From Lycium barbarum (lineage: Eukaryota > Streptophyta > Magnoliopsida > Solanales > Solanaceae): 64,000 nucleotides of DNA. A program made the position numbers and the translations under genes. The stretch is taken from contig NC_083337.1 in the NCBI RefSeq assembly GCF_019175385.1, positions 167,041,713 through 167,105,712 of the forward strand. The letters run 5' to 3'. Of the stretch, positions 22,790 to 31,543 are shown in pieces (within the stretch, counting starts at the first letter, position 1; each line of letters starts with the position of its first letter). The notes beneath the pieces were generated by a model. That model saw only the letters and a list, made by a program, of their open reading frames with translations. It was not told the origin of the DNA and ran no database searches.

Positions 22790-25700
22790 TTAGCAGTAAT
22801 ATCTTTTCAGATGGGCTATGTTCCAGTTGTTGCGTAGGCATTGTCCATCCATGGATTCCAACTGGTACGATCCTTTGCCTGTTACACCGGTCACCTTGTA
22901 CGGCCCTTCCCAGTTTGGTCCTAGCTTTCCCTCGTTTGGGTTTTTTGTATGCAAAGTGACTTTTCGAAGTACCAGGTCCCCAACCCGGAAATGCCGAAAG
23001 TTGGCTCTCCGATTGTAGTACCTTTCCATCCTCTGCTTTTGAGCCGCAATTCGGACCAATGTTCTTTCGCGCATCTCATCTGCCAGGTCGAGCCTTACAA
23101 CCATGGCCTCCCCGTTTAACTCCTCGGTTGCATACTTGAAACGGAGAGTCGGCTCGCCAACCTCGACGGGGATAAGGGCTTCGGTCCCGTATACCAACGA
23201 GAAAGGGGTCTCGCCCGTGCTGGACTTCGCCGTGGTTCGGTAAGCCCATAGTACCTCGGGCAACACTTCTCTCCAACAGTGCTTCGATGCTTCCAGCCGC
23301 TTCCTTAGACTTTGGATTATTGTCTTGTTAGTGGATTCCGCCTGTCCGTTTGCACACGGGTGATATGGGGTCGACACAATCTTCTTGATCTTCCACCCCT
23401 CGAGGAAACTGTTGACCTTACTACCCATGAACTGAGGACCGTTATCACAAGTTATTTCGGCTGGAATGCCGAAACGGCAGACGATGTGGTCCCAAACGAA
23501 GTCGATAACCTCCTTTTCTCTGATTTTTTCAAAGGCCTGCGCTTCGACCCATTTAGAAAAGTAATCAGTCATAAATAAAATAAAGCGTGCCTTACCTGGT
23601 GCCCGGGGTAACGGACCCACGATGTCCATTCCCCATTTCATGAACGGCCATGGTGAGACCACTGAATGCAACGACTCCCCGGGCCGGTGAACCATCGGGG
23701 CATGCCTCTGACACCCGTCACATTTTCGGACGAAGTTTCTCGTGTCTTCATCCATCTGATTCCAGTAATACCCGGCCCTGATCAGCTTCCGGACCAGAGC
23801 TTCCGCACCAGAGTGATTGTCACAGGTCCCTTCATGTACTTCCCTCATCACATACTCCGTTTCCCCGGGGCCCAAACATTTAGCCAAGGGTCCGTGGAAA
23901 GAGCGTCGGTATAATTGACCGTCCACTAAGCAAAATCGGGCTGCCTTCGTTCGTAACGAACGCGACTCCTTCGGGTCGCTTGGAAGCTTATCATCACGCA
24001 AGTAGTCAATGTATTTGTTGCGCCAATCCCAAGTCAGACCTGTCGAGTATATTTCAGCGTGTCCGCTTTCTATGGCCGTTCTTGTTAGTTGCACCGTTTC
24101 TCCGGAGTTGATTTCGACCCCTTCGACCGCAGATCCCAAATTTGCCAATGCATCGGCCTCACAGTTCTGTTCTCTCGGTATATGCTGCAGGGTCCATTTT
24201 TTAAATCGGTGAAGTATCACTCTGGTTTTCTCGAGATACCTCTGCATCCGTTCATCCTTGACTTCAAACGTGCCATTCACCTGGTTTGCGACCAAAAGCG
24301 AGTCGCACTTTGCCTCGATAGTTTCTGCCCCCATACTCCGGGCCAATTCTAATCCTGCAATCATAGCCTCATACTCGGCTTCATTGTTAGTTAGCTTGAT
24401 AGTTTTGATGGAATGTCGAATGACATCACCGGCCGGGGCCCTAAGGACAATACCAAGCCCGGAACCTTTAAGGTTCGAAGCCCCGTCCGTATACAGAGAC
24501 CAAATGCCCGTGGCCTTTCCCGAGGTCAGCAGGAACTCTTTTTCGACCTCGGGGACCATGGCTGGGGCGAAGTCTGCTATGAAATCGGCTAAGATTTGGG
24601 ATTTGATGGCCGTTCGGGGTCTGTATTCGAGGTCATAGCCGCTGACCTCTACAGCCCACTTCGTTAGCCTACCCGACAACTCGGGTTTATGCATGATGTT
24701 TTTCAAAGGATAAGTAGTTAATACACATATGTGATGGCTTTGAAAGTAAGGCTTAAGCTTTCTGGAGACGCTTACTAGTGCCAACGCCAACTTTTCCAGA
24801 TGGGGGTAACGGGTCTCCGCATCCCCCAATGTTCTACTCACGTAATAGATAGGGAATTGCGTACCTGATTCTTCTCGGACCAAAACGCCGCTTACCGCAA
24901 CTTTGGAGACCGCTAGGTACAGAAATAGTGTCTCACCTGCCTTCGGCGTGTGCAGTAGAGGGGGGTTAGACAAGTACTTCTTCAGATCCTGCAGAGCTTC
25001 TTGGCACTCCGGTGTCCAGATAAAATCATTCTTCTTTCTGAGCAAGGAGAAGAACCGGTGACTCCTGTCCGAGGATCTCGATATGAAGCGACTTAGTGCT
25101 GCGATTCTCCCGGTGAGTTTCTGAACCCCCTTTATGCTGTTCACTACCTCGATATCTTCGATGGCTTTGATCTTGTCCGGGTTGATTTCGATCCCTCGGT
25201 TTGACACCATGAAACCTAGGAATGTGCCAGATCTCACACCGAATGCACACTTCTCCGGGTTAAGCTTCATGTTGTATTTGCGAAGCACATTGAAGGTTTC
25301 CTGCAAATGCTTTAAATGGTCCTCTGTTTCCAGGGACTTAACAACCATATCGTCAACGTAAACCTCCATTGTTTTCCCTATCTGTTCTTCGAACATTTCA
25401 TTAACTAGGCGTTGGTAAGTTGCACCGGCATTTTTTAGTCCGAAAGGCATGACGTTATAACAGTAGGTCCCGTACCGGGTGATGAAGGATGTTTTCTCTT
25501 GATCCCCCGGGTACATCCGGATCTGGTTATACCCGGAGTAAGCGTCGAGAAAACTCAACATCTCATGCCCGGCCGTCGCATCGATCATTCTGTCGATATG
25601 AGGCAACGGAAACGAGTCCTTCGGGCATGCCTTGTTTAAATCTTTGAAGTCGACACACATTCGAAGTTTGTTACCTTTTTTGGGTACTACCACAACGTTG

Positions 25701-26110
25701 GCCAGCCAGTCCGGGTACTTTACCTCTCGGATGGATCCTATCTTCAAAAGTTTTGCTACCTCGTCCTTCACAAATGCGTGTTTAGCCTCCGCCATGGGTC
25801 TCCTTTTCTGTTTCACCGGAGTAAACTTCCCATCCAGGCTGAGCTTGTGAGTTGCTATTTCTGGTGATATACCTGTCATATCTATATGCGACCATGCAAA
25901 GCAATCGGCGTTAGCACGAAGAAATTCAATTAATCGACGCCTGAGCTCCGGGGTGAGCCCCGTGCCCAGGTATACCTTTCTGTCCGGGAGATATTCGAAC
26001 AGGATGATCTGCTCCAATTCTTCCACAGTTGACTGAGTTGCATCCGAGTCATCTGGCATGACGAACGATCTGGGTACCTCGTAATCTTCCTCCTTATGTA
26101 CCGGGTTCAA
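22790..26110 (-). CDS. pol: Gypsy pol: reverse transcriptase, RNase H, second (archaeal-type) RNase H, integrase
   Basis: 1106 intact codons from the first ATG after the gag stop. RT lies at about residues 125-310, with MCVDFKDLNKACP, MPFGLKNAGATYQ and YVDD at 251-254. The first RNase H follows (about 390-510), but its catalytic Asp position reads LAVSKVAVS. A second RNase H (about 535-660) has TDGAS with D542, NEAEYEAM (E577/E579), CDS with D603 and ADALA with D653. The integrase has an H759/H765/C797/C800 zinc site and the D829, D889, E925 triad (GMDIVG, TCDNGPQF, NGQAES). It is in the same frame as gag, behind a UAG, so it is probably made as a gag-pol fusion. The product copies element RNA into DNA and inserts it. 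Confidence 0.97.
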   Translation of the reverse strand: MNPVHKEEDYEVPRSFVMPDDSDATQSTVEELEQIILFEYLPDRKVYLGTGLTPELRRRLIEFLRANADCFAWSHIDMTGISPEIATHKLSLDGKFTPVKQKRRPMAEAKHAFVKDEVAKLLKIGSIREVKYPDWLANVVVVPKKGNKLRMCVDFKDLNKACPKDSFPLPHIDRMIDATAGHEMLSFLDAYSGYNQIRMYPGDQEKTSFITRYGTYCYNVMPFGLKNAGATYQRLVNEMFEEQIGKTMEVYVDDMVVKSLETEDHLKHLQETFNVLRKYNMKLNPEKCAFGVRSGTFLGFMVSNRGIEINPDKIKAIEDIEVVNSIKGVQKLTGRIAALSRFISRSSDRSHRFFSLLRKKNDFIWTPECQEALQDLKKYLSNPPLLHTPKAGETLFLYLAVSKVAVSGVLVREESGTQFPIYYVSRTLGDAETRYPHLEKLALALVSVSRKLKPYFQSHHICVLTTYPLKNIMHKPELSGRLTKWAVEVSGYDLEYRPRTAIKSQILADFIADFAPAMVPEVEKEFLLTSGKATGIWSLYTDGASNLKGSGLGIVLRAPAGDVIRHSIKTIKLTNNEAEYEAMIAGLELARSMGAETIEAKCDSLLVANQVNGTFEVKDERMQRYLEKTRVILHRFKKWTLQHIPREQNCEADALANLGSAVEGVEINSGETVQLTRTAIESGHAEIYSTGLTWDWRNKYIDYLRDDKLPSDPKESRSLRTKAARFCLVDGQLYRRSFHGPLAKCLGPGETEYVMREVHEGTCDNHSGAEALVRKLIRAGYYWNQMDEDTRNFVRKCDGCQRHAPMVHRPGESLHSVVSPWPFMKWGMDIVGPLPRAPGKARFILFMTDYFSKWVEAQAFEKIREKEVIDFVWDHIVCRFGIPAEITCDNGPQFMGSKVNSFLEGWKIKKIVSTPYHPCANGQAESTNKTIIQSLRKRLEASKHCWREVLPEVLWAYRTTAKSSTGETPFSLVYGTEALIPVEVGEPTLRFKYATEELNGEAMVVRLDLADEMRERTLVRIAAQKQRMERYYNRRANFRHFRVGDLVLRKVTLHTKNPNEGKLGPNWEGPYKVTGVTGKGSYQLESMDGQCLRNNWNIAHLKRYYC

Positions 26111-26122
26111 CCCGGCGCACTT

Positions 26123-26131
26123 TGATTGCTA
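26123..26131 (-). promoter_or_regulatory. Gag stop codon in a readthrough context (UAG CAA UCA)
   Basis: On the minus strand, codons read ATT CCC AAA TAG CAA TCA AAG, with gag and pol in the same frame on both sides and no other stop between them. CAA UCA fits the CARYYA element that, after UAG, drives readthrough in tobamoviruses and other plant systems. The next methionine of pol is only seven codons downstream. Readthrough as the way to express pol is inferred from context. Confidence 0.7.
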
Positions 26132-28471
26132 TTTGGGAATCTCGCCTCCGGTTGCACTTTTCCATTCCGGCCCCTCGGGCCGAGGTGCCGCTTCTTCTAC
26201 TGCAAACATTTCCCTTGCAGCGGGCTGCTCGCCCCGGACGGTTTTCACTCCTTCCGGCATGGGGAATTTCAATAGCTGATGTAGTGTTGAGGGCACCGCC
26301 CTCATGCTATGTATCCAAGGTCTGCCCAATAATGCATTGTATTTCATGTCCCCCTCGATCACATAGAACATCGTTTGCTGAATGGTGCCACCCACATTTA
26401 CAGGCAATGAGATTTCCCCCTTTGTGGTTTCGCTTACCATATTGAACCCGCTTATCACCCGAGCCACTGGTGCGATCTGGCCGAGCAGTCCTAGCTGTTC
26501 AACCACCCTCCATCGGATGATGTTGGCCGAGCTACCTGGGTCAATCAGAATACGTTTAACCTTAGTTTTAAAGACTAGTATAGAGATTACCAATGCGTCA
26601 TTGTGGGGTTGAACGATGTCCTCTGCGTCTTCGTCATTAAAGAAGATGGATCCCTCGGCCGAATGGCCTCGGGTGCGCTTTTCACGAACAATAGAGATCT
26701 TCGTCCGCTTCATTACCGGCCCTCGAGGGGCGTCTGTCCCGCCCACTATCATGTTGATCATATGCTGGGGTTCGACAGGCTCGGACCTTTGAAAAGATTC
26801 TCTTTCCTTATAGTGATTTTTGGCCCGGTCGCTCAGCAGATCTCGGAGGTGACCATTTTTCAATAACCGGGCTACCTCGTCTCTCAATTGACGGCAATCT
26901 TCGGTTCGATGCCCGTGGGTCCCGTGATACTCGCATACTACACCCGGATCTCGCTGACCCGGATCTGACCTCAATGGTTTAGGCCACCTTACATCGGGGA
27001 CACGTCCAATAGCCGAGACAAGTCCTGAAGTACTAACGTTGAAGTTGTATTCCGAAATTTTCGGAGGAACTTTATTGCCGGCGGAACTTCCGGCATCGCT
27101 CCTAAATGAGAGTCCCCGACTATTCGATGGCCGCTCCACTCGTTTGCTGCCGCGTCCTGAGAAATGGCTCGGGCTCTCTATTGCCTTTTCCGACCTGAAA
27201 CTTTGCTTATCCGGATAGGGATATGGCCGAAACCTTCCTTTCGATGATTCAGACATGGCCTCGTATCCCTTCCTTGGCGGCTCGAAACCTCTACTTATTT
27301 TGGTCCTTACCGGAGAGAACTCGAATTGATCATCCTCCACCCGAATCTTTGACTCATACCGATTGTGGACGTCGGCCCATGTTACGGCCTCGTATTCCAG
27401 CAAGCTCTCTTTCAATTTTGCCGAGGCCACCGAACTTAGCATGTTGAGGCCCTTTGTGAAGGCCTGTGCGGCCCACTCTTCCGGTACCGGGGGTAGCTCC
27501 ATTCGTTCCCTCTGGAACCGGGTGACGAATTCCCGCAATAACTCGCCGTCCCTTTGGGTTATCCGGAAAATGTCAGCCTTACGGGCCTGCACCTTTATTG
27601 CACCGGCGTGGGCTTTCACAAAGGCATCGGCGAGCATCTCAAAAGCAGTGATCGAATGCTCGGGCAGATGGTCGTACCACGTCAACGCCCCCTTTGACAG
27701 AGTCTCCCCGAATTTTTTCAACAGTACTGACTCTATCTCATCTTCTTCCATATCATTACCCTTGATAGCACAGGTGTACGAGGTCACGTGCTCATACGGG
27801 TCCGTGGTGCCGTCGTATTTCTGAATGTCCGGCATCTTGAATCGCTTCGGGATCAACTTGGGCGCTGCACTCGGGGGAAAAGGCCTTTGAATATATTTTT
27901 TCGAGTTAGCCCCCTTCAGCAAAGGGGGAGCCCCCGGTATCTGATCTACCCGAGAATTGTAAGTCTCTACCCTTTTTTCGGTAGAGTCCACTAGTTTCGC
28001 TAAGGTTTCAAGCATCTTTAGTACCTCGGTGGAAGAACCGGCTCCGGAATCATTGCTCTCGACTGTCCGCGACCTGCTTCTCTCGATTTCCGCTGTTCCC
28101 TTGGCCTTTTCCGGCCCAGGCTCCCCCTGCCCGCTCTGTAACCGGGCAATCGCCATCCCTTGCTCGGCGATTGCCGCTCTTTGTTCCTGCAACATCTCGA
28201 AAATCAAACGCAAATTAATGCCGTCATTTGGTGCCTCCGGCTCCTTCTGGCTTTGGGTCCGAGACAATGTGACGGAGTTGCGAGTTCTTAGGGGATCAGT
28301 TGCCGGTAGGGCGGCGTTAATTTGATCCACCGTGTTTTGTCGGTTGAGGCCCTCCCTCGAGTCGATGCGGTTCGGGTCAGCGGGGTTTGGTAGTCCCCGT
28401 AATTCACTTTCCTCGTTTTCTGCCACAATCTCGGTATTATTGACATGGCCGGACTGCTCAACATCAGCCAT
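26129..28471 (-). CDS. gag: Gypsy gag-protease polyprotein
   Basis: 780 intact codons. The retrotransposon gag domain spans about residues 210-375 (IQKYDGTTDPYEHVTSYTCA, GALTWYDHLP, FVTRFQRERMELP). A zinc-knuckle-like CEYHGTHGHRTEDC sits at 513-526 with spacing C-x2-H-x4-H-x4-C, an altered CCHC form frequent in this clade. The aspartic protease motif is ILIDPGSSANII (644-648), with Pro in the position usually held by Thr or Ser. The start ATG at 28471 lies about 110 bp downstream of the 5' LTR. The product forms the particle and processes the polyprotein. It ends at a UAG that separates it from the in-frame pol. Confidence 0.96.
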   Translation of the reverse strand: MADVEQSGHVNNTEIVAENEESELRGLPNPADPNRIDSREGLNRQNTVDQINAALPATDPLRTRNSVTLSRTQSQKEPEAPNDGINLRLIFEMLQEQRAAIAEQGMAIARLQSGQGEPGPEKAKGTAEIERSRSRTVESNDSGAGSSTEVLKMLETLAKLVDSTEKRVETYNSRVDQIPGAPPLLKGANSKKYIQRPFPPSAAPKLIPKRFKMPDIQKYDGTTDPYEHVTSYTCAIKGNDMEEDEIESVLLKKFGETLSKGALTWYDHLPEHSITAFEMLADAFVKAHAGAIKVQARKADIFRITQRDGELLREFVTRFQRERMELPPVPEEWAAQAFTKGLNMLSSVASAKLKESLLEYEAVTWADVHNRYESKIRVEDDQFEFSPVRTKISRGFEPPRKGYEAMSESSKGRFRPYPYPDKQSFRSEKAIESPSHFSGRGSKRVERPSNSRGLSFRSDAGSSAGNKVPPKISEYNFNVSTSGLVSAIGRVPDVRWPKPLRSDPGQRDPGVVCEYHGTHGHRTEDCRQLRDEVARLLKNGHLRDLLSDRAKNHYKERESFQRSEPVEPQHMINMIVGGTDAPRGPVMKRTKISIVREKRTRGHSAEGSIFFNDEDAEDIVQPHNDALVISILVFKTKVKRILIDPGSSANIIRWRVVEQLGLLGQIAPVARVISGFNMVSETTKGEISLPVNVGGTIQQTMFYVIEGDMKYNALLGRPWIHSMRAVPSTLHQLLKFPMPEGVKTVRGEQPAAREMFAVEEAAPRPEGPEWKSATGGEIPK

Positions 28472-28571
28472 GAGTCAGTTTTTGTCGAGACAAACGAGGC
28501 GGAAGTGTTTCGGTTTGGAGGTGAGAACGACAAGAATTAGGACCAAGAACTATTATCCTTGCCCCACGGTG

Positions 28572-28578
28572 GGCGCCA
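28572..28578 (-). other. Primer-binding site of the Gypsy element
   Basis: Directly inside the 5' LTR, the minus strand reads GTTTGGCGCCCACCGTGGGG. TGGCGCC is complementary to a tRNA 3' end of the form GGCGCCA. The particular tRNA is not decided here. Confidence 0.65.
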
Positions 28579-28581
28579 AAC

Positions 28582-29277
28582 TGTTTACCCCGGATTCGGT
28601 AATCAATTGAATTTGTGTGTGAGTATAGGATATGTGCTTGAGTCCCAATGTTTATTACAAACCGTGGATGAGAATGCTTATTGATAAACGTGCAAGGAGC
28701 GCAAGTGACAGATGACTCCGCGTATGGCCAATTTGATTGAAAAAATATGATATAGATGACAAACTTACAATGGAAAATAACAATATTGAGATTGCTAGAA
28801 CTGTATATATATATGTATTGTGTTACAAGTGTTCTTTTGAATAAAAGATCAACCAACCCCCCAAAGGGAGGAGGGAATGCCCTATTTATAGTGATGAACC
28901 CATGGGCCTTCCTCAATAGGAAGTAATAAAATAATAATAAAAGGACAGCCCCTGTATGGATGTGATGGGATCTGACTGACGGCGCCGTCTGACACACGCA
29001 TAGTTGGTAGCCGACCATGATGTGACACCACTGCTGCGCCCCAGTAACGGTCATAACGGACCAACGGACTCACGGGTACCGGACCACCGGCGGTAACCCC
29101 CCGGAAAGAGATCCGAACCTTCGGTGGCTTAAAAACCGGGACCGATGATGCTTCCGCTCGGCTTTGATCCGAATGCTTATCCGGAAACCCGATGCTTATA
29201 CAAGAACTTTCCCTCCTTTTCCTCCTCCGAGCCACGGTTACCCCGGATTGGCCCTCATCCGGTTTTCACCGTATACA
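28582..29277 (-). repeat. 5' LTR of the Tat-lineage Gypsy element, with promoter
   Basis: 696 bp. On the minus strand it runs from TGTATACGG to GGGTAAACA. A TATA box (TATAAATAG, 28890-28882) and an AATAAA signal (28656-28651) lie in the expected U3/R order for minus-strand transcription. It is followed on the right by the TSD GCATG. Confidence 0.95.
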
Positions 29278-29282
29278 GCATG

Positions 29283-29649
29283 CATAATAAAAAAAAAATA
29301 CATAATTAAAAAAAATCCAAAAAAATTGACAATAAATTCGGAAGAGCTTGAGAGAAACAAAGCTTCCAAAAAAAAAAAACAAAAAAAAAATCCCCAAAGA
29401 AATTGAATCTAATATATATCCCGCACCATTAGAGGAGAATTTGTTCTAGCCAGAATAATGCTAAAGGCGGACCAAACTTTTTGCAAGGTTGTGATTCGTC
29501 TTAAATTTCTCATTAACAACCTCTAGAAGCTACCATCCACATTATTCCTCTTCTATAAATACCAATTAATATTCCATAATCTTCAATTAAAAGTGATCAA
29601 TACATAAAATATTCCTAGTTTTAACTTAACACGCTAAACAAGCTCAAAA
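29283..29649 (+). promoter_or_regulatory. Upstream region of the sHSP pseudogene with TATA box
   Basis: TATAAATA lies at 29554-29561, about 90 bp before the pseudogene ATG. GAA/TTC half-sites (GATTCGTC, AATTTCTC, CTAGAAGC) occur at about 29491-29530, but no clean HSE is seen. The Gypsy insertion ends only about 370 bp upstream of the ATG. The first 130 bp are A-rich. Confidence 0.5.
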
Positions 29650-30151
29650 ATGCCAATGGTTCCACATTATTACGGTGATCAAAGAAGGGGAAGCATTTTC
29701 GACCCTTTCTCTTTAGACGTATGGGATCCATTCAAGGACTTCAATCGCTATGGCCTCTCACCAATGCATCATAACTCCGAGAGTCCGAGTTAATGAGAGA
29801 CGCTTCTTCTTTCGTCAACACTAGCATTGTTTGGAGAGAAACTCCAGAAGCTCACATTTTCAAAGCGGATGTTCCAGGGCTGAAGAAAGAGGAAGTGAAG
29901 GTGGAAGTTGAAGATGACCGCGTGCTTCATATATGCGGCGAAAGGATCGGAGCAGAGAATTAGAGGAGCATAACGATATGTGGCACCGTGTGGAACGGAG
30001 CAGTGGCAAGTTTATGAGACGATTTAGGCTGCCAGAGAATGTGAAGATGGATCAAATTAAGGCTTCGATGGAACATGGTGTTTTGACTGTTGTTGTTCCG
30101 AAGGAAGAAGGTAAAAAGCGGGATATTAAGTCTATTCAAATATCTGGCTGA
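29650..30151 (+). pseudogene. Class I small heat-shock protein pseudogene
   Basis: From ATG 29650 the sequence encodes a class I sHSP start (MPMVPHYYGDQRR, then FDPFSLDVWDPF) and the whole alpha-crystallin domain, but in three frames. The first shift comes from an 8-bp tandem duplication, TCCGAGAGTCCGAG, near 29777-29790. The second is five extra bases (ATCGG) near 29946-29951, after GERI. The last part, from about 29950, is intact to SIQISG and TGA at 30149-30151. A methionine-started remnant of 72 codons (29933-30151) is not a plausible protein of its own. It is a paralogue of the intact gene at 14335; the N-termini differ clearly, so the duplication is not very recent. Confidence 0.92.
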
Positions 30152-30861
30152 TCGATCTGTGCAACGAATAACGGCCACCATTTTTGCCTGCATCAGCTTA
30201 GCCAATGTTATTTCCTAAATGTTTGTAACTTTCTAAGGTGTCATAATAAAGTGTGAGTGCTAGAGTATGTAACGCACGGTGGCAGTACACAATGTGTTTC
30301 CTACTAATAAAAATATGGTCCAACTCCCTACATCTCATATGGAGTATTATAGTCGTTTGATTTTTAAAATACGTCCTCAAAAAGGTATGGTAAAAGCTAA
30401 TTTGTATATGTCGATCTAGTATTTACACCAAACTAGTGAATGTGATGTGTTATTCATCCATATTTTATCACTTAACCATGAATTCATGAATAAGTGATTA
30501 GTGATCTCACTTTAATTTGAACTTCTAATTAAGTTAAAATGCTTGATTCGGTGTAAACGTGGGATGGAGATAAGTATTTATAGAAAGTACATGTGACACA
30601 AAATTAATGTACCTCTACGGCTATACCGCAGGCGATGTTTCTATTAATATCACTAATTAAGTTAATTTTTATCAAGTTAAATTACGGTACTTATGATTGG
30701 TTACTTAAAAATAAATCTGATCCGCAAACCCTTTTCGCAACTTAAGACATTCAAATAAGAAAGAGTTAATACCTTAAAATCTCCTAAACTATTCATACTT
30801 AACACAACTAATTACTTGTGTGAAGTTTTTTTTTTTTTTTGTCACAAATTAGTAGATCGAG
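30152..30861. other. Region downstream of the sHSP pseudogene, no gene
   Basis: About 150 bp of former 3' UTR (AATAAAG near 30246) followed by AT-rich DNA. No frame, repeat or motif that I can support. Confidence 0.45.
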
Positions 30862-31538
30862 TGTTTACCCCGAATTTAGGTAATCAATTAAATTTATAAG
30901 TGAGGTATAGAATATGTGGTTGAGCTTTAATCTATTTGGTTGAAAAAAGATATATATGGATATGCTATGAAGAAGTGAATAATAATCGATGGTTTGCACT
31001 AAATATATATACTTAATAATATATGAATATTGTTTGATTGAACAAAGCTAAAGGATAACACACTGAATCCGGACCAAAATCAGAGAATGAGAGAGGGAGA
31101 TTTTATATATTTTGCTATTACAATGTTCTAGAACTCAAGAAGCCAACCCTTGAAAGTAAAGTAATGCCTCCTGTTTATAGCTTTGCCTTATGGGTCTCAT
31201 ACAACATAAAGCCCTTTTGAATAAAGAAAAACCCTAAAAAGGATAAGGTTGGGTCGTACGGTCTGACACCCGTACGATTGGCAGTACAATGTGACAGAAC
31301 GGTATTGACGCGTGGCAATTGTGTAACGGATCACCCGGACCAACGGCCACGATCAACCGGGCCAACGGCCACGATCAACTCGGCTATGGAGAAACCGGTC
31401 CAAACGATGCCCTTCGCTTTCTTCGGATCAAGCACTCCTCCGGTCCCAAAAGAAAGTCTTCATGTTCCTGCTTGTTTCTTTCTTCCCTCGATCTCTGGTC
31501 TCACCGGTCTAGCATATATCCGATTTTTACCGTATACA
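30862..31538 (-). mobile_element. Solo LTR of a Tat-type Gypsy element related to the 17648-29277 family
   Basis: 677 bp starting TGTTTACCCCG and ending CCGTATACA, the same termini as the LTRs at 17648 and 28582. It is flanked by the perfect 5-bp TSD TCGAG (30857-30861 and 31539-31543). Internally it is strongly diverged from the complete element: only the ends and patches such as GGTAATCAATT and ACGGATCACCCGGACC-like GC-rich parts align. It therefore belongs to an older or different subfamily. No internal genes remain, as expected after LTR-LTR recombination. Confidence 0.93.
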
Positions 31539-31543
31539 TCGAG

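Larger units (their letters stand above)
17648..29277 (-). mobile_element. Complete Tat-lineage Ty3/Gypsy LTR retrotransposon with antisense gene
   Basis: An 11.6-kb element bounded by two LTRs that begin with TGTTTACCCC and end with GTATACA on the plus strand. It is flanked by the perfect 5-bp TSD GCATG (17643-17647 and 29278-29282). Gag and pol lie on the minus strand. Order in the element's own direction: 5' LTR (29277-28582), primer-binding site, gag-protease, UAG, RT-RNaseH-second RNaseH-integrase, 89-bp tandem repeats, a spliced gene on the opposite strand, 3' LTR (18342-17648). The second RNase H and the 3' antisense gene point to the Tat clade (Tat/Retand/Ogre group). The LTRs differ at about 4 substitutions and 1 indel in 695 bp, so the insertion is recent. 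Confidence 0.97.

Noticed and set aside
29933..30151. A short independent sHSP-like gene
   Set aside because: It is the last frame of the broken copy starting at 29650. It lacks the N-terminal arm and half of the alpha-crystallin domain.
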